Shown: positions 8,514 through 15,052 of the stretch, in pieces
Layout of the letters: each line of letters begins with the position of its first letter
Numbering within the stretch: position 1 is the stretch's first letter
From: Gammaproteobacteria bacterium
Lineage (GTDB): Bacteria > Pseudomonadota > Gammaproteobacteria > SZUA-152
Assembly (NCBI GenBank): GCA_029882975.1
Contig: JAOUJW010000002.1
Coordinates: 62,001 to 126,000 of the forward strand
Length of the DNA: 64,000 bases
Direction: 5' to 3'
Made by a program: the position numbers and the translations under genes
The notes under the pieces: generated by a model
The model's database searches: none
Seen by the model: the letters and a program-made list of their open reading frames with translations, nothing else
Told to the model about the DNA's origin: nothing

Positions 8514-8813
8514 TTTGACCCTCACTATTGGGTACAGATTTATAATCTAACAACAAGTTCGGAGCCTCGAAGTTTACAGCATCATAGAGTAAACAAAAGC
8601 GCTCAGTCATTATAACAACGTTAAGCGTAGGAACCATGAATCCAATTCATCAAACCAGCACCAAGAACCGTTACCGTTGTGGAACGCCGTTTGGATAACC
8701 TAGAGTATTGGCCCCAACATTCATTGTGCAGGTACAATTTTGGCCTCCTGTTGTAATACGGTAGTTGGATCTACACTGGCTTCACATTTACCGACATCAT
8801 TCTTACCCTGGTC
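8514..8813. other. Non-coding interval between the B12-radical SAM gene and the sulfur island
   Basis: About 300 bp with no supported frame. It must hold the promoter of the B12-radical SAM gene; an AT-rich block around 8535-8560 (minus strand GATTATAAAT) is a possible -10. It also holds the 3' end of the sulfur island transcript. I find no convincing terminator. Confidence 0.4.
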
Positions 8814-9029
8814 TTATTCTTGTAATTGCTGGTAGTACTGCTGCATGTCTTCGGACACACCCGCACCCGCTGCAGCATTGCTATCGGCACTGACACCATA
8901 ACCACCGCTTTCAGCAATTTCAAAAAAACCCGGCTCCACGCCTGTGTGTTTCGACATCATGAACCCGAGTGTATAGGCAATCAAGCCGGACACTACCACA
9001 ATAGCCAACCAAAGTTTTGTATTCACCAT
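8814..9029 (-). CDS. Small single-pass membrane protein, copy 2 of a homologous pair
   Basis: 71 residues from ATG 9029 (GGAG nine bases upstream); an in-frame TTG at 9047 is less likely. One N-terminal transmembrane helix (about residues 5-26, LWLAIVVVSGLIAYTLGFMM) is followed by a short linker and a polar tail ending EDMQQYYQQLQE. It shares its layout with the product of 9060-9242: LW at the start, a VV-G-G helix, a G-V/I-S segment, then acidic residue + two + Y + three + LQ at the end. It lies last in the run yeeE-tusA-small-small. I do not recognise a named family; a small accessory subunit of the YeeE/YedE transporter is my inference. Confidence 0.72.
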   Translation of the reverse strand: MVNTKLWLAIVVVSGLIAYTLGFMMSKHTGVEPGFFEIAESGGYGVSADSNAAAGAGVSEDMQQYYQQLQE

Positions 9030-9059
9030 CGCTGTTTTCTCCGACAAAGCAGCTTCAGT

Positions 9060-9242
9060 TTAGTTATCGATTTGAAGATTTTTATAATGATCTTCCAAAT
9101 CGTCATTTATTTCCGTACTGATACCTACAGTTTTCTTTTCGCCAATCAAGCCTACCTCTAACATCGGCGGGACGCTGTAACCGATCATCAGTCCCATAAA
9201 TACACCTACCACAGTAATCACCACCCACAGTTCTTTTTTCAT
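9060..9242 (-). CDS. Small single-pass membrane protein, copy 1 of a homologous pair
   Basis: 60 residues with a strong GGGGAATAT ribosome site six bases before ATG 9242. One transmembrane helix (LWVVITVVGVFMGLMIGYSV) is followed by a polar tail of about 37 residues ending DDLEDHYKNLQIDN. The resemblance to the next gene (8814-9029) in helix, GxS segment and terminal acidic/Tyr/LQ motif argues for an old tandem duplication. It follows tusA by 37 bp and precedes its paralogue by 30 bp. With N-in topology the tail would face the periplasm. Function unknown. Confidence 0.75.
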   Translation of the reverse strand: MKKELWVVITVVGVFMGLMIGYSVPPMLEVGLIGEKKTVGISTEINDDLEDHYKNLQIDN

Positions 9243-9279
9243 GTGATATTCCCCAGTCGTTTCCTCAAAGACAATGGCT

Positions 9280-9525
9280 TCACGCTTTCTCTATGCGCCA
9301 GACGAAGTTACCGTCGTCTTTCTTTTTATCCACAATCTCATCACCCTCCACCTCACACATGGATGCGATGGACTCTCCGGACGATGGGTTATCAAAAATC
9401 ACATCGATGAATTCACCTGAGGCGATCTTGGAAAGCGCTTTTTTTGTGTAAATCTGCGGATGTGGGCAAACATAACCTTTCACATCCAACACATATCCAC
9501 CTTCTGTCTGTTTTTCAAATTTCAT
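9280..9525 (-). CDS. tusA: TusA/SirA-family sulfur carrier protein
   Basis: 81 residues, ribosome site GGAGGTG six bases before the ATG. It has the compact TusA fold with the sulfur-accepting Cys20 in GYVCPHPQ, the CPxP motif of the family, followed by the usual acidic/basic alternation. TusA carries persulfide sulfur between donors such as rhodanese or DsrE-type proteins and acceptors. It lies 21 bp downstream of the YeeE/YedE gene, an arrangement seen in many bacteria where imported thiosulfate or another sulfur species is handed to TusA. The orthologue relationship to E. coli TusA (tRNA thiolation) is not certain. In this context a role in oxidative sulfur trafficking is just as likely. 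Confidence 0.93.
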   Translation of the reverse strand: MKFEKQTEGGYVLDVKGYVCPHPQIYTKKALSKIASGEFIDVIFDNPSSGESIASMCEVEGDEIVDKKKDDGNFVWRIEKA

Positions 9526-9546
9526 GTTTCACCTCCTGCCAGGGGT

Positions 9547-10977
9547 TTACACACCACAAGCTGCAAATTCCTTATCCAGTTTGCGCTGTGTCCACCAGTT
9601 AAAGAACTTCACACCAATATAGGCACCACCGATCATCCCAACACCAAAGAGCCAACCGGACACATCACCCTGTGAAACCCGGACGAAAAAGGCGCCTACA
9701 TTGCAACCCAGCCCCAGACGTGAACCGATACCCATTAGGGCGCCACCAATCATGGCCCAGATAGCCAACTCCCAGGTGGGTTTTTTGAACTTGAACTCAT
9801 TGTGTAACAAAGCCATCACCGCAGCGCCTCCAATCAGCGCCAAGGACATCCAGTCCGCCGGATTGATGGCCGGGTTGGGTATACCGTTGACGAAACCAAA
9901 ATAAATGTTATCCATGTTCTCTGCGCCCATTTTGTTAAACACCCACCCCACCCATTGGGCTTCCTGAGTGGTGACATACCAATAACCGGGATCAAATACA
10001 GTCCCATTGACTGACAAACCAAAATCAAAGCCCATACGATCCAACAGCGTCCCGGCATTTTGTACGCCGAACTTTACCCGCAACCCCTGTGTCACCAACA
10101 TTTGCAAGCCGCAGAAGATACCCAAAATCAGCCCGGCAATAGCCGTTCTTTTCGACGCCATTATCATGGTCCAATAGCCGGCGATTTCATCTTTGAACGT
10201 CGTCTTGGATTTAATTTTTAGTTGCTTTTTCATATAGCCCCGACGGGACCAACCGGCGTATACGAACATCAGCAAAATAGTGGCGGGAATGATCACTCCA
10301 ATTAGCACATTACCCACGAAGGCACCGGTTACGGAATCGTTGCTTTGTCCCATCATTGTGGCATATGTCAGCACCGGCTGGTCCCAAACATAGCCTGCGA
10401 GGTATTGATCCACCCAACCGTCTCCGGCGTTAATGGATGCCGGTAGCCCTTTCGACATGGCGGACTGATGCCAGGAGTCCGGTACCAGTTTATTAAACCA
10501 ACCGCCCACATCGGCAAATATGGCCTGGGTGACGCTAATAGAAAGAATCACTATGAGTGCCACGCCGTTTCCTTCTCCGGTTTTATACAGCGAACCCGAG
10601 GCACAGCCGCCGGCAAACACCATGCCGATACCAAAAATAAATCCGGCAATGGTGGCGTGCACACTGGTGGGAGCCGCGTGAAAAGTACTTAATCCGGTAG
10701 CGCTCACAAAAGCGCTGACCAGAGCAAACAGGACGGTTGCGATCATGATACCAACGGCCATTCGCGGCACCCCAACCGCAAACAAGTCTCGAAATGCCGA
10801 TGAAAAACAAAAGCGACCGTATTGCAAACACATGCCGTAAACGAATCCGAACCACAGGTAAACGGACAGATATATGTAGTATTCATTGTAGGCATAGGTC
10901 CCAATACTCACCAATGCCAGCACTCCCACAATGATGTACGCCCACATCACATTTTTTTCCAGCTTCTGCGTAACCAT
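9547..10977 (-). CDS. YeeE/YedE-family sulfur-compound transporter
   Basis: 476 residues from ATG 10977 (AGGTG six bases upstream); a GTG nine bases earlier lies inside that ribosome site. At least eleven hydrophobic segments. Three cysteine motifs are visible: QYGRFCFSSAFRD near residue 55, GGCASGSLYKTGEGN near 125 and LGLGCNVGAFF near 430. They match the conserved cysteines that relay thiosulfate through YeeE-type proteins by transient S-S interactions. At 476 residues it is longer than the 330-400 usual for YeeE and lies at the long YedE end. tusA follows immediately, and two micro membrane proteins follow that. Role: import of thiosulfate or a related sulfur species across the inner membrane. 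Confidence 0.93.
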   Translation of the reverse strand: MVTQKLEKNVMWAYIIVGVLALVSIGTYAYNEYYIYLSVYLWFGFVYGMCLQYGRFCFSSAFRDLFAVGVPRMAVGIMIATVLFALVSAFVSATGLSTFHAAPTSVHATIAGFIFGIGMVFAGGCASGSLYKTGEGNGVALIVILSISVTQAIFADVGGWFNKLVPDSWHQSAMSKGLPASINAGDGWVDQYLAGYVWDQPVLTYATMMGQSNDSVTGAFVGNVLIGVIIPATILLMFVYAGWSRRGYMKKQLKIKSKTTFKDEIAGYWTMIMASKRTAIAGLILGIFCGLQMLVTQGLRVKFGVQNAGTLLDRMGFDFGLSVNGTVFDPGYWYVTTQEAQWVGWVFNKMGAENMDNIYFGFVNGIPNPAINPADWMSLALIGGAAVMALLHNEFKFKKPTWELAIWAMIGGALMGIGSRLGLGCNVGAFFVRVSQGDVSGWLFGVGMIGGAYIGVKFFNWWTQRKLDKEFAACGV

Positions 10978-11026
10978 AAGATTCACCTTTCTCGCGTCAC
11001 TGTTTTGGTTTCGGTTTAGTTTTGGT

Positions 11027-12838
11027 TTATAACTTTACTGTTTCCGCACAATCTTCACTTCGATAAACATGTGTCAGAACCTGATATCGGAATACCCTGT
11101 CCGTCACAACAAACGCTTTACTTAATCGATAAGACGCCGCCCATGCAGGCTTATCAAGCCTGCTCCTACCATCCGAAATAATCACCAATGCTGCCAGGTC
11201 GGCACATTGTCCACCTACCCCAGACGCATCGTCCCATACTTTATAGCGCCAACCGTTATGAAACTCCCACGTGAATCGCACCGGGGAATTGATAGGAATT
11301 GTTGCGAGCACTGGGCCTGGAGTATATTCGGGGTCTAGATAAATCGTTTTTTGGGTATACGCATCTAAAAACGGAAGGGCAATATTTGGATTTATGGCCG
11401 TTCGCCGCACAGGTGTAACGACCACAACCACATTACTTTCCGGTAATTTATTTAGGTACGCCCCCGCGTTTTTGAGATTAACCATGCTCATACTTTGCAA
11501 AGAACCACTGTATGCCACTACCAGCAACACAACGGACATGGCGATTGCGTTCAAACTGATTTGACGAACCATGAACGAACTAAACAATTGCAGCAAACCC
11601 CTGGAAGCCAGGAGCGCCAGTATCGGATAAAACACCAAAAAATAACGCGCTCTGGCGACCCCCAGAATAATCAAGCCGGCAAACAACACTACCGCCAACA
11701 TGACGTGCCAATCCATTCGACGGATCGCCACCACTACTGCACCCAATGCGGCCAGACTCACATAAGGATGGATTTGATAAAAAAAAGTGGAAACGTGACT
11801 TTCACCCCACCAGCTTAGACCGGGCAATTGAAACCCTTGCAGCAACTGCCACTGTTGTTGAAACACCGTAAATTTCCAGGCCATCACCGATCCCAACAGT
11901 GTCAACACTCCGCTCAACAATAAAAAACCGGTTTTTATTCCGGCTCTCAAACGGATATGCCCGGACCGATTGTAGAGAAAAGGAGCAATGCAAATCCAAC
12001 CCACCAGTACCCAGGTATTGTATTTACTCAAAAGAGCCGGCAAGCACAAAGCCACGGCTGTACTGATTGCAACCCAGCTTTGGCGCTGCACCGCCGCAAT
12101 CACAGCGCGTATAGCCAACACAAAGAAGAACATGGCAACCACATCCACTAATACTTGCGAAACCTGCACCAGTAAAAACGGAAATGCCAACAATAGACCG
12201 GCTGCTACCAAACCGGTTCGTTCATCCCAAAGAGATTTCCCGATCGAATACGTTAAATACAGGGTTGTCGAAAACAACACACTGCAAAAAACCTGAACAA
12301 CTAAAACACTTTCACCAAACAGAGTAAACAATACACCATAGAGCAACGGCACCATCGGCAGGTCTGTCCAAACCGCAATATCCGAACCCCATTGTTGCAA
12401 AAAATGGAACACGCCGTGCGTAGCCACGGCGTTGGCATAAGTGAGGTAGCGGGCACTGTCTATGATGACTTGCGGGGAAGACCACAATACAACGGTCAAA
12501 CCGAAACCCGAACCCAGGATGAGGCCCAGTTTTGCTGAAACAGTTCCAACATATTGAATCAGACGGTTTCCCAGCAGCACCAATACCGATGAAAAACCAA
12601 GAATGGGTAATAACAAGTCCGCACTAATGGTCCAGCGCCAGCTTAATAAACGATTATCGTCCCATATCCTAAATACGTACTGCAGCAGAAATACCAGCGC
12701 TGTAATTAAATACAACAACAATATTTGTAAGCGACGGGTATCAAGATTCAGAATGGATTCGGCACCGACAATGCAATCGCGCAGGCCATACTCAAACCGC
12801 TGCGGACTGCACACAACCTTGTCGGTTTTACCGGCCAT
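11027..12838 (-). CDS. GT39-like polytopic membrane glycosyltransferase
   Basis: 603 residues with about eleven to thirteen transmembrane helices and a soluble periplasmic C-terminal domain of about 150 residues (from 'NAGAYLNKLPESNVVVVVTP'). The first periplasmic loop contains IIDSARYLTYANAVA, equivalent to the D-containing acceptor loop of ArnT/PMT-type (GT39/GT-C) enzymes that transfer sugars from polyprenyl-phosphate donors. It lies inside the sulfur island: 49 bp separate its stop from the yeeE start and 109 bp separate it from the DsrE-like cluster. A glycosyltransferase is unexpected there. It may be co-transcribed by accident of insertion or may glycosylate an envelope component of the system. 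Substrate unknown. Confidence 0.8.
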   Translation of the reverse strand: MAGKTDKVVCSPQRFEYGLRDCIVGAESILNLDTRRLQILLLYLITALVFLLQYVFRIWDDNRLLSWRWTISADLLLPILGFSSVLVLLGNRLIQYVGTVSAKLGLILGSGFGLTVVLWSSPQVIIDSARYLTYANAVATHGVFHFLQQWGSDIAVWTDLPMVPLLYGVLFTLFGESVLVVQVFCSVLFSTTLYLTYSIGKSLWDERTGLVAAGLLLAFPFLLVQVSQVLVDVVAMFFFVLAIRAVIAAVQRQSWVAISTAVALCLPALLSKYNTWVLVGWICIAPFLYNRSGHIRLRAGIKTGFLLLSGVLTLLGSVMAWKFTVFQQQWQLLQGFQLPGLSWWGESHVSTFFYQIHPYVSLAALGAVVVAIRRMDWHVMLAVVLFAGLIILGVARARYFLVFYPILALLASRGLLQLFSSFMVRQISLNAIAMSVVLLVVAYSGSLQSMSMVNLKNAGAYLNKLPESNVVVVVTPVRRTAINPNIALPFLDAYTQKTIYLDPEYTPGPVLATIPINSPVRFTWEFHNGWRYKVWDDASGVGGQCADLAALVIISDGRSRLDKPAWAASYRLSKAFVVTDRVFRYQVLTHVYRSEDCAETVKL

Positions 12839-12947
12839 GCATCCTCCAATGCCATCAGCCTATTCATCATCCACGACCTGCGACCCTGATCCTTTGTTCG
12901 TCTATCCCTTTTACCCCTACTGTTCAACCTGAACCAATACCACCAAA

Positions 12948-13136
12948 TCAATCACTAATGTTATTCCAGGAAACGACTTTATCCGTCACCGCTATTTGTG
13001 CAATAATTCCGTCATAATCCACATCATCGCCGTTATACAGTTTAATTACATTCACCTGATCATTTTTGGCCTGCATATCCACCAAATCGAGAACATCTGC
13101 ACCAGGCTCACTGTTAAATATGTGTAGTATTTTCAT
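12948..13136 (-). CDS. Short TusB/DsrH-like protein
   Basis: 62 residues from ATG 13136; the frame is open 39 bp further, but GGTG lies before this ATG. The sequence opens MKILHIFNSEPGADVLDLVD and ends ITDKVV-type 'AVTDKVVSWNN', with the alternating beta-alpha rhythm of DsrH/TusB, whose members start ML-HI and are 85-100 residues. This one is shorter and lacks cysteine, so it would be a structural partner rather than a sulfur carrier. It follows two other DsrE-fold proteins (22 bp after the preceding stop), giving a three-gene set that resembles dsrEFH/tusBCD in content. Assignment is by fold-level resemblance only. Confidence 0.62.
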   Translation of the reverse strand: MKILHIFNSEPGADVLDLVDMQAKNDQVNVIKLYNGDDVDYDGIIAQIAVTDKVVSWNNISD

Positions 13137-13158
13137 ATTCACCGTCCGATAAACATTG

Positions 13159-13461
13159 TCAAAACACCAGTACATGATCCGATTCGTGGTTCATCATGGC
13201 ATTGTTGAACTGGCTACCACACACGATATCCTTGGACAATTCACTCACATCAACGCCTTGTTCTTCCGCGCTATGCCTGCAAAGACTTAAACTTACACCG
13301 GCTAATTTGCACAAATCCCTAAAGGCCACTTGCTCCAGAAACCGCGTCCCCACATCCATACAAAATACGGTCACTTCATGCCCCTGCCGCGATGCTGACT
13401 GAACCAACTCGGCAACATGGCGAAAATATTTGTCGCTGGTAACCAATATTCCTAGTTTCAT
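13159..13461 (-). CDS. DsrE/TusD-like sulfur relay protein
   Basis: 100 residues, GGTGG ribosome site before ATG 13461. MKLGILVTSDKYFRHVAELVQSA is the beta-alpha start of DsrE-like proteins. Cys61 in 'AGVSLSLCRHSAEEQGV' aligns by position with the persulfide-carrying Cys of DsrE/TusD, which lies in a similar V-x-L-x-x-C...A...G segment. The C-terminus (HESDHVLVF) is the terminal strand of the family. The gene follows the first DsrE-like gene after an unusually long 230-bp gap that contains a palindrome (13539-13556) and a probable -10 (TATAAAT near 13510), so it likely has its own promoter. Predicted role: cytoplasmic persulfide transfer, possibly to or from TusA. Confidence 0.78.
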   Translation of the reverse strand: MKLGILVTSDKYFRHVAELVQSASRQGHEVTVFCMDVGTRFLEQVAFRDLCKLAGVSLSLCRHSAEEQGVDVSELSKDIVCGSQFNNAMMNHESDHVLVF

Positions 13462-13538
13462 GTTTATCCACCCTGTTTCGTCAGCGTTTAACTTCTCACC
13501 CTTCCATTTATAAATAAACTTTACTCCGGTTTTTGGGT

Positions 13539-13556
13539 ATGATGTATTTGCATCAT
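13539..13556 (-). promoter_or_regulatory. Candidate operator, copy 2 of a shared 18-bp palindrome
   Basis: The plus strand reads ATGATGTATTTGCATCAT: perfect 6-bp arms (ATGATG/CATCAT) around six bases. The centre lies 86 bp upstream of the DsrE-like start codon at 13461, and about 36 bp from a TATAAAT -10-like element. The copy at 4702-4719 upstream of the rhodanese gene matches in 16 of 18 positions when reversed. The adjacent PAS-LuxR regulator is the obvious candidate binder, which is inference. Confidence 0.65.
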
Positions 13557-13691
13557 TTTCCCAAACTCACCTGTAGATCCATTTAACACCGCAACAAACA
13601 CTCTGACAAACACCCGACAAACCCCACACACAAGCCTCTTTTGCAGCGCCGCCACCACTGTTTTCCATCTCGACCTTTAATAACTGGAGTA

Positions 13692-13964
13692 TTAGTAAGG
13701 CAATACGTGATCGTAAGTCGTCAGTTTATCGGCCAGCTCCCCTAAAGATAACAACTCAACATCGTCGTTGCTCTCGCAATTGGAGTACATATGTATCCCC
13801 AATTCCTTCCCGGTTTCTATATTAAGCTGGTTGTCTTTGGTTTTTTGTAGTTTTCTGTCCACGAAAAACACATCCACTGTATCGTCTGCCAGAGTCAATC
13901 CTATGGACATGCGCAAAGCTTCGTCCTGACGACCGGATACTACGACTGCGATTTTCTTTTTCAT
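13692..13964 (-). CDS. DsrE-fold sulfur relay-like protein
   Basis: 90 residues from ATG 13964, with AAGGA seven bases upstream. The frame extends further back but would run through the regulator gene. The start MKKKIAVVVSGRQDEALRMSIGLTLADDTVDVFFVD is the first beta-alpha-beta of DsrE/TusC proteins (bundled substrate pocket, 'A..A..L'). A single Cys63 (MYSNCESNDD) could carry persulfide. The last residues (YDHVLPY) form the closing strand also seen in the next gene. It starts 10 bp after the stop of the PAS-LuxR gene, so regulator and relay protein share a transcript. Sequence similarity to named DsrE, DsrF or TusC is too weak for a symbol. Confidence 0.72.
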   Translation of the reverse strand: MKKKIAVVVSGRQDEALRMSIGLTLADDTVDVFFVDRKLQKTKDNQLNIETGKELGIHMYSNCESNDDVELLSLGELADKLTTYDHVLPY

Positions 13965-13974
13965 GTCTGGATCC

Positions 13975-14610
13975 TTATAAGAATTTGTGGCGGTATGCAT
14001 AGGCCACCGCCTCGGTTTTACTATGGACAGCCAGTTTTTTCTGGATATGTTGAATGTGATTTCTGACTGTAGTTTGACTGATGTGTAGTCTGTCGGAAAT
14101 GGTCCGGCTGGCCACACCTTCCGCCATCAATGACAGTACTTGTGTTTCTCTGGGGGTCAAGCGCGTTTGATTTACTCTATCGGGAATCACTTGTTTGCTT
14201 TCCTTAGGCTTACGCTGACTGTGATCCATAAGACCTAACACATCGGTATGACTGCTGCGATGCAGCAAATGCATGATGTGCCAGTTTTTCTTGCAACTGG
14301 AAGGTAGCAGAATTATGTCCACCGACAGATTAACGCCTTGCCCGGTACTGTCCTTAACTCTAACCAGAAAGGATTTTGGCGCTTCGGAAACCGGAAGTTT
14401 GGATACATCGCATTGTTGCCGGCACCAGCGGCGGCCGGAAACCGGATGACACCCCTGTAAGACGCTACAACAGGGACGCCCCAGCGCCCAGTGCTCGGAG
14501 TAACCCAATAGTTCCTCACAGCCCTGGTCCCAATAAATAATTCTCTGGCGACTATCAATGGCAAAACTGCCATCCACCGTTGTGTACAAAATGTCGGCTA
14601 GGGTACCCAT
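13975..14610 (-). CDS. PAS-LuxR transcriptional regulator with cysteine cluster
   Basis: 211 residues; GGGGGG lies eight bases before ATG 14610. Residues 1-115 form a PAS domain (DGSFAIDSRQRIIYWDQGCEELLG) carrying cysteines at 31, 47, 48, 54, 63 and 67. The group from 47 to 67 (CC-x5-C-x8-C-x3-C) could bind iron-sulfur or zinc, or sense thiols. After a charged linker, residues 148-211 are a LuxR/FixJ helix-turn-helix (LTPRETQVLSLMAEGVASRT, then ISQTTVRNHIQHIQKKLAVHS). There is no receiver domain, so signalling is by the PAS domain directly. It heads the DsrE-like operon and is the likely local regulator of sulfur genes. An FNR-like box lies 84 bp upstream of its start. Confidence 0.86.
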   Translation of the reverse strand: MGTLADILYTTVDGSFAIDSRQRIIYWDQGCEELLGYSEHWALGRPCCSVLQGCHPVSGRRWCRQQCDVSKLPVSEAPKSFLVRVKDSTGQGVNLSVDIILLPSSCKKNWHIMHLLHRSSHTDVLGLMDHSQRKPKESKQVIPDRVNQTRLTPRETQVLSLMAEGVASRTISDRLHISQTTVRNHIQHIQKKLAVHSKTEAVAYAYRHKFL

Positions 14611-14686
14611 AGTACATTCCCCCCGGATTGCCTATTACGGAAACCTAATCACACTTTAAGTTAAGTAGAGACGGTCACTGGCCACA

Positions 14687-14700
14687 TTGACACAAATCAA
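14687..14700 (-). promoter_or_regulatory. FNR/Anr-like binding site
   Basis: TTGACACAAATCAA fits the FNR consensus TTGAT-N4-ATCAA with one mismatch (C for T). It also forms part of the inverted repeat ACAAATCAATTTGT. The centre is 84 bp upstream of the PAS-LuxR start. Oxygen- or nitric-oxide-responsive control of the regulator is an inference from this match. Confidence 0.5.
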
Positions 14701-14808
14701 TTTGTCGATGTTATCGTTAGTCCGTATGAATCATATGGCAATTTTACAATAATCCACATTATCAATATGTTAGGGCGGGTTTCGAGGTCGTTTGTGAGAA
14801 AAGAAATA

Positions 14809-14940
14809 ACCGTTCTCTTGCGGGCAGCAAGAGAACGGTGTGCGACATAACAGGTACGACTGTAAGGGGGGCACGATTGTCGGTACCTGTTACCCTTTAT
14901 ATCGGCCGCTCCGGGTTGAGCGGCAGACCCAAACCGGAGC
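14809..14940 (+). other. Cluster of three inverted repeats upstream of the RND adaptor gene
   Basis: First, a perfect 13-bp stem (14809-14821/14827-14839, loop GGGCA). Second, a 9-bp stem AACAGGTAC/GTACCTGTT (14849-14857/14883-14891), which extends by three more pairs past one bulged base. Third, GCCGCTC/GAGCGGC with a 6-base loop (14905-14924), which competes with a longer GCTCCGG-type pairing to 14940. No T-tract follows any stem. This could be a 5' untranslated structured leader of the RND operon or a small RNA. Confidence 0.5.
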
Positions 14941-15052
14941 CTTAAGATACTGTTAAGAATCCATATTCGGTAACAAAATATTTTCTACCTAGCGTATTTG
15001 AAAAGGGTTAAGATCATCCTATTCCTAAACAACAAAAGGCTCCTTTACCCAT

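Larger units (their letters stand above)
14611..15052. other. Divergent intergenic region with FNR-like box and three consecutive hairpins
   Basis: 442 bp between the minus-strand PAS-LuxR gene and the plus-strand RND adaptor. The left half holds a TTGAC-N4-ATCAA box (14687-14700) and is AT-rich. The right half (14809-14940) holds three strong inverted repeats in a row. No coding frame is supported. Confidence 0.6.
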
